From assembly GCA_028280065.1 (NCBI GenBank), contig JANQMN010000098.1, forward strand, positions 1 to 48,047: DNA of 48,047 nucleotides. Direction: 5' to 3'. Position 1 is the stretch's first letter; each line of letters begins with the position of its first letter. Origin of the DNA: Hahella sp. (GTDB lineage Bacteria > Pseudomonadota > Gammaproteobacteria > Pseudomonadales > Oleiphilaceae). The notes under the pieces are model-generated. The model was given only the letters and a program-made list of their open reading frames with translations. It was not told the origin of the DNA and did no database searches. Positions 18,301 to 25,639 of the stretch are shown here, in pieces. The position numbers and the translations under genes were made by a program.

Positions 18301-20413
18301 GTTGGAGTCCGTCGTCAAGGATGCACTCGAACATAAGGCGCAACTGGACGATCCCCTGCGTGGCGAGATCGATCCGCTGTTCAATCGTCTGAAAAAGGCG
18401 ATCAAAAGGGTTAAAGACTATTACGAACAGAGCCAGCTGGAAGCGGATGCCCAATCCGAAGCGGCGGCGAAGCAGGAAGACCTGACGGAACGAATGGTAC
18501 AACTGCAACGCGAACACACTGCCGGTAAGGAGGTCTCGGCCGGTAAAGACAAACCCACGGCGCCGGCGCCCCAGCAACAGCGTCAGGCACCAGCGGAAAC
18601 CGTGCGGGTTTCGGCGCCGTTGCTGGACAGCTTGGTTAACCTTGCCGGTGAAACCAGTATTGCGAGGGGTTTGCTGGAACAGCAGATTAGCGACTTTGCA
18701 TACACCCTCGAAGAAATGCAGGCCACTATCGACCGTTTGCGCGAGCAATTGCGGCGAATGGATATTGAGACCGAAGCACAGATACTGTTCAGTCTCGAAA
18801 AAGAAGGGGGGCCGGAGTATGAAGATTTCGATCCCCTGGAAATGGACCGGTATTCTTCCATACAACAGCTGTCCAGGGCTCTAAGCGAGTCGACTTTCGA
18901 CCTCACGGACCTGCGGGAAACCATGCTGAATAAAGCCCGTGACGCGGAAACCCTGTTGCTGCAACAGTCGCGGATCAATACCGAACTGCAGGAAGGACTA
19001 ATGAAAACCCGCATGGTGCCCTTCACCAGTACGGTTCCCAGACTGCGCAGAATTGTCCGGCAGGTGTGCGGTGAACTGGGCAAGAAAGTGGATTTCGAAG
19101 TCTACAATCCCGAAGGCGAGCTGGACCGGACCGTGCTGGAACGCATGGTCGCACCGCTGGAACATATGGTGCGGAATGCCGTCGACCACGGCGTCGAAAC
19201 ACCGGCCGAGCGGAAAGCCGCGGGTAAATCAGAAACCGGCCGGATAGAACTGTCCGTCGGCCGGGAAGGCGGTGACGTGGTATTAGTGCTGTCAGACGAC
19301 GGCGCGGGAATCAATGTCGGCGCGGTTCGCCAAAAGGCGATAAAGCAAGGCCTAATTGACGATAAAACCACAATATCGGACCACGACGTTCTGCAATTCA
19401 TCTTCCACGCCGGGTTCAGTACGGCGAAGAAAGTTACCCAGATTTCCGGCCGTGGTGTCGGCATGGATGTGGTTTCCAGCGAAATCAAGCAGCTTGGCGG
19501 CCGGGTAAGTATCGATTCGAAGCCTGGCAAAGGCACCCGGTTTGTCGTGCATCTGCCATTTACCGTCTCGGTGAATCGCGCCCTGATGGTGAATACCGGT
19601 GACGATTACTACGCCATCCCACTTAATACCATCGAAGGGATTGTGCGGGTCAGCACCTATGAGTTGGAAGAGTACTATAAGCCGGAAGCGCCTTTGTACG
19701 AGTACGCCGGCCAACAATACCGGCTGGAATATTTAGGCAGCCTCTTGAAAAGCGGCCATTTCCCGAAACTCCACGGCCAACCGCTGCCGTTACCTGTCAT
19801 ATTGGTCCGTGGCGGCGATCAGCCGTTAGCCTTGCAAGTGGATAGCTTAATGGGGTCCAGGGAAATTGTGGTAAAAGGTCTCGGCCCGCAGTTTGCGAAA
19901 GTCAGGGGTGTCTCCGGCGCCACGATCCTTGGGGACGGCAGCGTGGTCGTCATCCTAGACTTACCGGCACTGCTGCGAAGCGACTTTACCGCCAACATCG
20001 TCATGGAGGAACTGGAACCGGAAGCCGCGGCAGAAGCGGACAACGACCGCCCGACCAAGGTCATGGTGGTCGACGACTCGGTTACGGTGCGGAAGGTAAC
20101 CTCCAGATTACTGGAACGCAATGGCATGGAAGTTGTGCTGGCAAAAGACGGAGTCGATGCGATCGCGTTGCTGCAGGACCACAAACCGGACGTGATGCTG
20201 CTGGATATCGAAATGCCGCGAATGGATGGATTCGAGGTGGCGAGTCTGGTGCGCCACGACAGCCGCCTAAAAGACGTTCCGATTATCATGATTACCTCGC
20301 GAACCGGGCAGAAGCACCGCGACCGGGCAATGTCCATCGGGGTTAACGAATACCTGGGCAAACCTTTCCAGGAAGGCAATCTGCTCGACACCATTGGTAA
20401 GTTAGTGGAATAA
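12308..20413 (+). CDS. pilL: PilL/ChpA, giant CheA-type hybrid kinase with multiple Hpt modules
   Basis: A 2701-residue cytoplasmic histidine kinase at the heart of the Pil-Chp system. It starts NHDYVALDWVKGEI like ChpA, with GGAG 5 bases before the ATG. Hpt-like modules are centred on His49 (HQVHG), Gln478 (LLQSIRGG), His645, His859, His1035, Thr1177 (ELTSLAEG), His1363, His1522, His1690, Asn1843 (NTLNGGA) and His1978. Seven have a full HTLKG. After these come a dimerisation helix pair, a CheA ATPase (N box VRNAVDHG with Asn2290, Asp2330-Asp2331-Gly, GRGVGMD at 2381), a CheW domain (about 2412-2560) and a receiver (Asp2589-Asp2590, phospho-acceptor Asp2633, Lys2685). It is longer than Pseudomonas ChpA, about 2470 residues from memory. 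Long Ala/Glu-rich linkers separate the modules. Confidence 0.95.
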   Translation: MAGNHDYVALDWVKGEIDSTLTQAQVALEDFVKNPEDSTKLRFCLNYIHQVHGTLQMVEFYGAALLAEEMEHLTQALLKGGLAHEDEAIEVLMRAILQLPNYLSRLQTSQRDLPVILLPILNDLRASRGAGLLSDTSLFTPDLGLMRLPVPEAAKSRLHNPKIVAQLRKLRQMFQFSLAGVIREKDLDVNLGYLMKVAKKLQSLCRETSYGQLWRLASGFVEGIQQKSIELTSGTKNVLRSLDHSIKILIDESIDILGKRAPEDLTKHILYYIARAESESPNLVSISKDFRLDLALPDEQMIDEERQKMAGPDKGAITSVVGALNEELARVKDQLDLFVRGEYKDVNDLLELIPGLQQVSNTMAVLGLGMPRKVIEDQIKVIEQLAEDGAVPDDNDLMDIAGALLYVEASLSGYGEEESRGQAASDGMPVPSEQVTSAHEAVIREARNGLEQAKTDIVEYIASHWDKAEIQAVPALLQSIRGGLKIIPLDQAAELLEACSRFINERLLANEEAPDWSQLDTLADAITSIEYYLERLSEGSRDNDMILEVAEQSLAQLGYPVGEAAEQPVAPAVETVATAPPAVASPAPAAAHEKETDKELIDDEIIEIFVEEAAEVLETIHEFYPAFQANPDDQKALAEIRRAYHTLKGSGRLVGATTIGELAWAVENMLNRVIEGSITTSMTMFELLEQVNAKLPELIESYKNGDAVSDVSSFIETAESLAAARKQAREASRAEAAKAAEEFDHSEVVLPDAATIESIAESEDSEEQIISATPSAPEQTEEVPETASAAEITTETIITAEPPAEAETADEDDMIDDEIIEIFVEEAAEVLENIHEHLPKYLASYDNQDALIEVRRAFHTLKGSGRLVGASVVGELAWSIENMLNRVIDGTIFMNDATGELISEVVNIMPELVTDFEQRRKPTINPEPLMEQANAISKGEIPTAPAKAATLPEAEAAQGMPAAEIPAEPSGAAAADEMAIDEESALSELGTDPALLDIFITETEGHLDSLGNFISDARQADGGLEITDELSRAMHTLKGSANTAGITPIAVVAVPVEKFVKEARANGIRVDTRFADLLADAGSFIRKGLDQVKTTPLRPIESTDQFLEMLQSCNEDYLSAEAKMQAQALEGQPDPQLINLFLTEGVDILLDADRILNEWSEDHTHTDEVEKLVDELTSLAEGALTAGLPDVASLAQTLENLYEAAAGNTPAEEEFYATAKLGHEALISMMDQVAAGLATQPQPELINQINELADSLLAPEELEEILPEMVEQLEDVQETLETKEQVEDQEPAEAAEEDIPVLEEAYEEGEDGELQSFELDPDLAEVFLEEANDLIISSGETIQQWTENLANLDLVRALQRDLHTLKGGARLAGIMPIGDLAHELESLFEGIVEGRIAASEEACNLSLLAHDTLSGMVESVSTTAACTDAPDLIAALQGYIVEHKDRDEKTGEPEVAAEAMEEVPEAEDIPVLEEAAGLDPEMVEIFLEEAHDIIQRTGEVLHDWSEDLHNSDHLAQLQRDLHTLKGGARMAEIKSIGDLAHELETLFERLNEGRLGPAPDMVNLVNAAHDSLATMIDNVEAQQPVAQASGLIRQIQDMAAAAPEVSAPLSEPTPAAEEAPEPASADAFEDIDTSHIENEIHELEDLDQELVSIFLEEANDLIDSTAQNLQTWLNDIDNISEVKELQRALHTLKGGARLAEIKPIGDLSHELENLFEGIVETKFEAETSLSNLMLQCHDRLAEMVEQVSNAEPIAAANDLILRIHHYCNHHAKGGLPVSDALSDIEQEQHTLQSLAGETTEEELRAIFLDESRDIMEAVVDCFDRWKTDPDNVTPAKELARDLNTLNGGAKLANAESVSSLAESLSNRMETIADGAHQVSDETISTIDRSIKYILRLLDQIEELEEPVIPKELINEINQLDAGELVETEKFVLDVDPEILQVFIEEADELQTALEREFADWGREPRNENHADHMARSLHTLKGGARLASLEDIGDLAQELESVVKDALEHKAQLDDPLRGEIDPLFNRLKKAIKRVKDYYEQSQLEADAQSEAAAKQEDLTERMVQLQREHTAGKEVSAGKDKPTAPAPQQQRQAPAETVRVSAPLLDSLVNLAGETSIARGLLEQQISDFAYTLEEMQATIDRLREQLRRMDIETEAQILFSLEKEGGPEYEDFDPLEMDRYSSIQQLSRALSESTFDLTDLRETMLNKARDAETLLLQQSRINTELQEGLMKTRMVPFTSTVPRLRRIVRQVCGELGKKVDFEVYNPEGELDRTVLERMVAPLEHMVRNAVDHGVETPAERKAAGKSETGRIELSVGREGGDVVLVLSDDGAGINVGAVRQKAIKQGLIDDKTTISDHDVLQFIFHAGFSTAKKVTQISGRGVGMDVVSSEIKQLGGRVSIDSKPGKGTRFVVHLPFTVSVNRALMVNTGDDYYAIPLNTIEGIVRVSTYELEEYYKPEAPLYEYAGQQYRLEYLGSLLKSGHFPKLHGQPLPLPVILVRGGDQPLALQVDSLMGSREIVVKGLGPQFAKVRGVSGATILGDGSVVVILDLPALLRSDFTANIVMEELEPEAAAEADNDRPTKVMVVDDSVTVRKVTSRLLERNGMEVVLAKDGVDAIALLQDHKPDVMLLDIEMPRMDGFEVASLVRHDSRLKDVPIIMITSRTGQKHRDRAMSIGVNEYLGKPFQEGNLLDTIGKLVE

Positions 20414-20418
20414 CCCGA

Positions 20419-21471
20419 ATGTCCGCCGCTAATATCGGCTTGATCTCGGATTGCCCGTTGCAGCGGCATATCATGCAGGCGGCAATAGAAAGCTTTGGCT
20501 TTCAGGTGATAGCCAACAGTGATCCAGGCAGAATTGACGAAGAATACCTTGCGCGTCACCAGCAAGCGGACGTCTGGCTTGTTATTCTGATTGACGAAGA
20601 CCTTTGGGACGACCCCATTGGCGAGTTAATCGATCATGCCGAAGCGCCGATTCTGTTCGGCATGGGTGAAGCGCCGCCGAAGCAATCCCGCGACTATGCC
20701 AAATGGGAACGCAGATTACTCAGCAAACTGGTCGAAACCGTTGGCGAGCCGACCAGTTTGGCCGAGCACACCGAGTCCTTGAATCAACTCGAGGTCGACT
20801 CGGCCGCCAGCAAGACTTCGCGGCCGCTACCCCACCATATTCAACCCGCTCGGCGCGAAGACCCCGTACAGCGCGCAGTTGTTTTGGCGGCTTCCCTTGG
20901 CGGGCCCTCCGCCGTAAAAGAATTTCTCGATTGTCTGCCGGCGGGCCTTCCAGCGGCTTTCGTTTATGCGCAGCATATCGACCAGAATTCCGCCAATGTA
21001 TTGCTAAGGGTATTAGGCCGTCACGCTGCGGTCTCCATTGTGGAAGCGCAGCCGGGAAACAAACTCTACAACGGTGAAATCGTTATTGTACCGGTTGATC
21101 ACGAAATCAGTTTTGACGATGACGGCTTGCTGGTCTTTCACGACCATCCATGGCCAGGACCCTATGGCCCGTCCATCGACCAGGTGATGCTGAATGTCGC
21201 CAATTTTTATACATCCAAAACCTATGTCATTCTGTTCAGCGGCATGGGCAACGACGGCGCTATCGCCGGGCCTCTGTTGAAAGCTTATGGCAGCAATATT
21301 TGGAGCCAAAGCAGTGAAAGTTGTGCCAGCAGTTCGATGCCGGATGCGGTCGCGGATACCGGCTGCGTGAGTTACCGGGGAACGCCTACCGAGCTGGCGG
21401 AAAAGTTGATCCGAACCATTGAAACAGAAGAACTAACCAGGGAGCGTGCCGGAACGCCGAAGGCAATGTAA
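20419..21471 (+). CDS. chpB: ChpB, CheB-type protein-glutamate methylesterase
   Basis: A 350-residue protein with a C-terminal CheB methylesterase domain (about 152-340) that removes methyl groups from PilJ. The catalytic triad is visible as Ser159 (AASLGGPSA), His186 (AQHIDQNSA) and Asp279 (SGMGNDGA). The N-terminal 140 residues resemble a receiver fold in size, but the conserved acidic pocket and Lys are not seen, so it is a degenerate receiver, as known for ChpB. The start lies 5 bases after the pilL stop without a clear ribosome binding site, which points to translational coupling. Confidence 0.92.
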   Translation: MSAANIGLISDCPLQRHIMQAAIESFGFQVIANSDPGRIDEEYLARHQQADVWLVILIDEDLWDDPIGELIDHAEAPILFGMGEAPPKQSRDYAKWERRLLSKLVETVGEPTSLAEHTESLNQLEVDSAASKTSRPLPHHIQPARREDPVQRAVVLAASLGGPSAVKEFLDCLPAGLPAAFVYAQHIDQNSANVLLRVLGRHAAVSIVEAQPGNKLYNGEIVIVPVDHEISFDDDGLLVFHDHPWPGPYGPSIDQVMLNVANFYTSKTYVILFSGMGNDGAIAGPLLKAYGSNIWSQSSESCASSSMPDAVADTGCVSYRGTPTELAEKLIRTIETEELTRERAGTPKAM

Positions 21472-21540
21472 TCCGCTACCGCATGCTTTCTTCAATGCTA
21501 TGCTATTACAGATACCCTATTGATTTTTGAGGAACCATTC

Positions 21541-22011
21541 ATGGAGCAACCCTTACCAAACCGCATCTCCTGCTTATTGATTCCCATGCAGGAATGCAAT
21601 CTGTTGCTACCGAACACAAGTGTGGCGGAAATAGTTGATTATCAAGTTCCCGAGAAATCACCCCATACTCCCGACTGGTTTCTTGGCTTTGTTCGCTGGC
21701 GGGGACTAAAACTCCCACTGATTTCCTATGAAAATGCCAACGGCCAGGAAAGCCTGGACGTTGCCGCCAATGCCAGGATTGCGGTGACCAATACCATCGG
21801 GGAGCATCAGCCGCCTTTATCCTTTATGGCATTCGTGACGCGAGGCATTCCCCGTTTAATGAAAATCACCAAAGAGGAAATTGCACAGGCAGAAAATCAA
21901 TCCAATGGCGACGCCGATAAGATGATCGTGAAGGTCAGCGGCGAAGAAGCCACCATTCCGGAGTTGATTCATCTCGAGAAACTGGCTACTCAGGCGTTGG
22001 CAGAGTTTTAG
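21541..22011 (+). CDS. chpC: ChpC, CheW-like adaptor
   Basis: A 156-residue CheW-fold protein, the last gene of the Pil-Chp cluster. The signature regions are LIPMQECNLLLPNTSVAEIV at the N-terminus and WFLGFVRWRGLKLPLISYE, where the usual R-G-x-x-L-P-x-x-D-L is changed at the last positions. ATG 21541 has GAGGA 7 bases upstream; an in-frame TTG at 21520 is rejected. ChpC is thought to link additional inputs to ChpA. No chpD or chpE homologue follows, because the next gene is convergent. Confidence 0.88.
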   Translation: MEQPLPNRISCLLIPMQECNLLLPNTSVAEIVDYQVPEKSPHTPDWFLGFVRWRGLKLPLISYENANGQESLDVAANARIAVTNTIGEHQPPLSFMAFVTRGIPRLMKITKEEIAQAENQSNGDADKMIVKVSGEEATIPELIHLEKLATQALAEF

Positions 22012-22024
22012 CGGCTGCCGCCAA

Positions 22025-22054
22025 GGCGCAGTCGCCAACGAGAGAGACTGCGCC
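22025..22054. terminator. Bidirectional hairpin between chpC and the MalE-like gene
   Basis: A perfect 9-bp GC-rich stem pairs 22025-22033 with 22046-22054, with a 12-base loop. It is 13 bases after the chpC stop and 9 bases before the stop of the convergent gene. The T run is weak (GTGTTTCG), so efficiency is uncertain. Confidence 0.6.
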
Positions 22055-22063
22055 GGTGTTTCG

Positions 22064-23293
22064 CTATTCTTCGACGCCGGAAGGATAGTGACGGCGCCGG
22101 AATCCTTTAACCTTATCCATTTTCTTCAGCCGGTCGGCGATTTGGGTCAGGGTTTTACCGGTATTCAACTTGCCCTGCAGCATCTGCGGCAAGCGGGTGG
22201 AAAACTGGCCCCAAAAGCGCTTCATTTCAGGAATATCGGGCATCAGCTCTCCACCTTCCGCCGCATCGAAGGTGTGTGCAATTTTCTGGTCGGAAGACAG
22301 TTCGGCAAGCAACTTTTTGTTGGCGACCGCTCCCAGCGGTTTATCTGCATTGACCAATTTGAGGCCATCATAGGTTAACAAATAATCCTCAAGGAACTGC
22401 TCCGCCAACTCGACTTCCCGGCTGTTGGTACTGATTGCCGCCGCCAAAACGCCGACGAATGGCCGGCCGCGATCGTTCTTTCCGGCGGCGGGAACGTGAC
22501 CCAAGCCAAAATCGATTCCGGCCTGACGAATTTCTTCCCAAGCCCAAGGACCGTTGATGATGGAGGCTACCTGCCCGGCCTTGAACTTGGTCATCATCGA
22601 GCCGTAGTTGGCATCTCCCGCCAAGACGCCGGATTTAATCATATTGGCAATCTCGGATACTGCGCTCGCCGCATTTTTATTGTCGAAACCAATATCGATC
22701 AAACTGTAGAGGCCCTCGGATTTTCCAAAGCTGTAGGCTCCGGTGGAGGCAATTATCGGCCAGGTGAAATAAGTATTGTTGTAGTCCCATTCCAGGGCTT
22801 TCACACCATCCTTTTGCAACTTGCGATCTAACGCGACGACGTCTTTAAGGGTTTGCGGAGGGGTATCGACCAGGCTTCGATTATAGATAAGGCTTACCGC
22901 CTCTATGGCGATCGGGTAACCGAATATCTGATTCCCGACCGTAACCGCCTGCCAGGTGAAGGGTGCTACACTGTCACGCATCTTGTCCGACGGTTCCACT
23001 TCCCGCAACAAGCCTTCATTGATCCAGACACCAAACCGGTCATGCGCCCAGATGACGATATCCGGCCCTTTACCGGTCGGCGCCAAGCGGTCAAACTGGG
23101 TTGTCAGGCTGTCAGGGGTTTCAACGATGACCGGCGTACCGGTAGCGGCTTCAAACTTCTCACCGACCTCTCTGACACCGTTGTATCCCTTGTCGTTGTT
23201 TATCCATACCAGCAGTTCCCCTTTTTTCACGGCACCGGAAAAGTTGCTGATGGAAACCAGGAGTAGCAGACACAAAAGTCGCACAAAATTCAT
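22064..23293 (-). CDS. malE: MalE-like extracellular solute-binding protein (family 1)
   Basis: A 409-residue periplasmic binding protein with a cleavable signal peptide (about residues 1-21, ending FSGA). The mature start KKGELLVWINNDKGYNGV and the GKGPDIVIWAHDRFG segment are characteristic of the maltose/maltodextrin binding protein MalE. INGPWAWEEIRQAGIDFG is the conserved family block near residue 245. A MalE normally serves a MalFGK2 ABC importer, but none of those genes is in the window. The gene lies where znuA usually sits, divergent from zur, yet it has no His-rich metal loop. Sugar binding is the family expectation. The symbol is by resemblance, and the ligand is not proven. Confidence 0.85.
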   Translation of the reverse strand: MNFVRLLCLLLLVSISNFSGAVKKGELLVWINNDKGYNGVREVGEKFEAATGTPVIVETPDSLTTQFDRLAPTGKGPDIVIWAHDRFGVWINEGLLREVEPSDKMRDSVAPFTWQAVTVGNQIFGYPIAIEAVSLIYNRSLVDTPPQTLKDVVALDRKLQKDGVKALEWDYNNTYFTWPIIASTGAYSFGKSEGLYSLIDIGFDNKNAASAVSEIANMIKSGVLAGDANYGSMMTKFKAGQVASIINGPWAWEEIRQAGIDFGLGHVPAAGKNDRGRPFVGVLAAAISTNSREVELAEQFLEDYLLTYDGLKLVNADKPLGAVANKKLLAELSSDQKIAHTFDAAEGGELMPDIPEMKRFWGQFSTRLPQMLQGKLNTGKTLTQIADRLKKMDKVKGFRRRHYPSGVEE

Positions 23294-23541
23294 TATTTTT
23301 TTAGCCTCATTTTCAACAAAAAGCCGTTAAGCATGCCGATTTGAAATTGCTTCCGAAATTCAGCATGCAATCGAGCACTCGTTTGTTTAGGCTCAGCGCT
23401 ATCTACCAGGACGGACCTGCTGTAATTATGATTTATTCCTTCAAGTCTAGCCTAATATTCCAAGAAGTCTGTTGTATTTTCGATAAAGTTTCCGGCAGTC
23501 TAGTGTCTTTAAAATGGTCGCGACGAACTTGGATAAAAACA

Positions 23542-23575
23542 TCGAAAATCTTTGATGGGACGTTATAATGTTACA
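23542..23575 (+). promoter_or_regulatory. zur promoter with overlapping Zur-box-like operator
   Basis: TATAAT at 23564-23569 is a perfect -10 box, and TCGAAA at 23542-23547, 16 bases before it, matches four of six -35 positions. Overlapping the -10, CGTTATAATGTTACA (23561-23575) agrees at 11 of 14 fixed positions with the Zur operator core TGTTATANTATAACA as recalled from enterobacteria. That placement would let Zur-Zn block its own operon. Confidence 0.5.
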
Positions 23576-23588
23576 AAAAAGTCTGCCT

Positions 23589-24071
23589 ATGCCAACCCCT
23601 ATTAGTTTCTCTGTTCACGACCATCGCGCCTGCATGATCCAAGCCATTGACCAGGCTAAACAGCTATGCGCGAAGCGTAAGCTGCGCCTCACTGCCATTC
23701 GTCAGCAGGTTCTGCAGTTGATCTGGCAATCGCATAAGCCCATCGGCGCTTACGATTTATTGGCGTTAATCAATCAGCAGGGAGGTAAGGCTGCGCCACC
23801 GACTATTTATCGGGCCTTGGATTTCTTGTTGGAGCATGGCCTGATTCACCGCCTGGCATCGGTGAATGCTTTCATAGGCTGCATCTGCCCGGAACATGGC
23901 CACCAAGGCAGCTTTTTGATTTGCCGCCAATGTCACCGGGCACAGGAAGTTACCCATCCGACCCTGACATCCAAGCTCCAGAAACTGGCACAGGCCCAGG
24001 GATTTGCCGTCGAAAGCACTATTCTGGAAGTTTCCGGATTGTGCCAGGCATGCCAGCGGGAACAGGCATGA
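23589..24071 (+). CDS. zur: Zur, Fur-family zinc uptake regulator
   Basis: A 160-residue zinc-sensing repressor. The winged helix is RLTAIRQQVLQLIWQSHKPIGAYDLL followed by PPTIYRALDFLLEHGLIHRL, typical of Zur rather than Fur. The C-terminal dimer domain has HGHQGSFLICRQCHRAQEV and a final CQACQ, giving two Cys-x2-Cys pairs for the structural zinc. ATG 23589 is chosen because ATG 23568 lies inside the predicted -10 box; the earlier start would add seven residues and has a GGGA upstream. The stop overlaps the znuC start (ATGA). The znuC and znuB neighbours support zinc rather than iron control. Confidence 0.92.
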   Translation: MPTPISFSVHDHRACMIQAIDQAKQLCAKRKLRLTAIRQQVLQLIWQSHKPIGAYDLLALINQQGGKAAPPTIYRALDFLLEHGLIHRLASVNAFIGCICPEHGHQGSFLICRQCHRAQEVTHPTLTSKLQKLAQAQGFAVESTILEVSGLCQACQREQA

Positions 24072-24814
24072 ACGGTCCATTGGTCAATCTTCAAGATGTA
24101 ACGCTGAAGATCAACGGCAAACTAATCCTGGACGGCATCAGTTTTGCCCTTCCACCGGGAAAAATCGTCACGCTGATCGGCCCCAACGGGGCCGGCAAGT
24201 CCAGCCTTGCCCGGATTGTTCTTGGCTTGCAGAAACCGACTGACGGCCAGGTTTTACAAAGACCGGGGCTGAGATTGGGCTATGTGCCACAGAACTTTCA
24301 AATCGATCGGACCTTTCCGCTCACAGTAAAACGGTTTTTGCAGCTCGCCGGTAATGGGCGCCGCTGGGCAAGCGCTCTGGAAAGAGTCGATATGCAGAGC
24401 TTTTCCGCGGCGGCTCTGGGCGAACTGTCCGGCGGCGAGATGCAAAGAGTGTTGCTGGCAAGAACCATACAAATTGAACCGGATCTGCTGGTGCTTGACG
24501 AACCGGCGCAAGGAGTGGATGTCAGCGGCCAGGCCGAGTTCTACCGGTTAATTTGTGAAGTGCGGGATGAAATGGGTTGCGGCGCCTTGTTGATTTCCCA
24601 TGATCTGCATCTGGTTATGGCGGCTACGGACGAGGTGCTCTGCCTGAACAAGCATGTCTGCTGCGCCGGGCATCCTGAACAGGTTTCCAATGATCCGTCC
24701 TTCACCAACCTGTTTGGCCGTCAGGCAGCGCAAACACTGGCGGTTTATCATCATCACCATGCCGATGGCAGTGTCGCCGACGGCAGCGTCTGTACGAAAC
24801 ACGACCATGCTTGA
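24068..24814 (+). CDS. znuC: ZnuC, zinc ABC transporter ATPase
   Basis: A 248-residue ATP-binding subunit of the high-affinity zinc importer. It has Walker A (GPNGAGKSS, about residues 39-47), signature LSGGEMQR (about 127), Walker B with LLVLDEPAQGVD and the switch LLISHDLHLVM. The C-terminus has a His-rich patch YHHHHADG, common in ZnuC and possibly metal-binding. The start overlaps the zur stop by four bases and the end overlaps znuB by eight, so the three genes are one translationally coupled operon. Confidence 0.95.
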   Translation: MNGPLVNLQDVTLKINGKLILDGISFALPPGKIVTLIGPNGAGKSSLARIVLGLQKPTDGQVLQRPGLRLGYVPQNFQIDRTFPLTVKRFLQLAGNGRRWASALERVDMQSFSAAALGELSGGEMQRVLLARTIQIEPDLLVLDEPAQGVDVSGQAEFYRLICEVRDEMGCGALLISHDLHLVMAATDEVLCLNKHVCCAGHPEQVSNDPSFTNLFGRQAAQTLAVYHHHHADGSVADGSVCTKHDHA

Positions 24815-25613
24815 GATTCTGTTGCCAGCCATCTTCGGCGGTATTCTACTGGCGCTGGTAACCGGGCCCTTGGGTTGTTTCGTGGTATGGCGGCGGATGT
24901 CCTACTTCGGAGACACGCTGGCGCATTCTGCCTTGTTGGGTGTCGCCTTCGGCCTGTTCCTGGAAATCAACGTAACCTTGGCGATCGTCGCCGGCTGCAG
25001 TCTGATGGCGGTACTTTTGGTTGTGCTGGAACATCAACGGCAGCTCGCCGTCGATACATTACTGGGAATTCTTGCCCACAGTTCGCTATCTCTCGGACTG
25101 GTGGTCTTAAGTTTCATGCCCCAGGTACAGGTTGATTTAATGGGCTACCTTTTCGGTGACTTGCTTGCCCTCGATTGGCCGGACGTCGGGTGGATCGGCT
25201 TGGGGGCTGTTGCGGTACTGCTATTATTGGTTACCCAGTGGCGCAATTTTCTGTTGATCACGTTGAACGAGGAACTCGCCGCTATCGAAGGGTTACCGGT
25301 TGCCAGGCTGCGACTCATATTGATGGTGTTAATTTCGTTGGTCATCGCACTGGCGATGAAAGTCGTGGGTGTACTGCTGGTCACCAGTCTTCTTATCATT
25401 CCGGCTGCAACCGCCAGAATGCTGGCGCATACGCCGGAAAACATGGCGCTAAAGGCCGCCTTGGGCGGTATATTGGCGGTACTTGCCGGGCTCACATTGT
25501 CCTGGTGGTTTAATACGCCGGCCGGCCCTTCGGTTGTAGTCGCCGCCTTTGCCGGCTTCCTGGTAATTCTGGCAAGAAGGCTTGTGCATTCAACAACTCT
25601 GCAACATCATTAA
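24807..25613 (+). CDS. znuB: ZnuB, zinc ABC transporter permease
   Basis: A 268-residue ABC-3 family integral membrane protein with seven to nine predicted hydrophobic segments across its whole length. Family marks are the N-terminal GPLGCFVVWRRMSYFGDTLAHS, LLGILAHSSLSLGLV, GDLLALDW and the C-terminal VGVLLVTSLLIIPAATARML. It pairs with ZnuC in the inner membrane. The binding protein znuA, commonly divergent from zur, is missing in this window. It may be coded elsewhere. Confidence 0.94.
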   Translation: MLEILLPAIFGGILLALVTGPLGCFVVWRRMSYFGDTLAHSALLGVAFGLFLEINVTLAIVAGCSLMAVLLVVLEHQRQLAVDTLLGILAHSSLSLGLVVLSFMPQVQVDLMGYLFGDLLALDWPDVGWIGLGAVAVLLLLVTQWRNFLLITLNEELAAIEGLPVARLRLILMVLISLVIALAMKVVGVLLVTSLLIIPAATARMLAHTPENMALKAALGGILAVLAGLTLSWWFNTPAGPSVVVAAFAGFLVILARRLVHSTTLQHH

Positions 25614-25639
25614 TCAATACGAAAAACAACTGCCTGAAA

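Noticed and set aside
23341-23568. A 75-residue plus-strand frame directly before zur
   Set aside because: No ribosome binding site, no family likeness, and it would cover the zur promoter. It is more likely untranslated.
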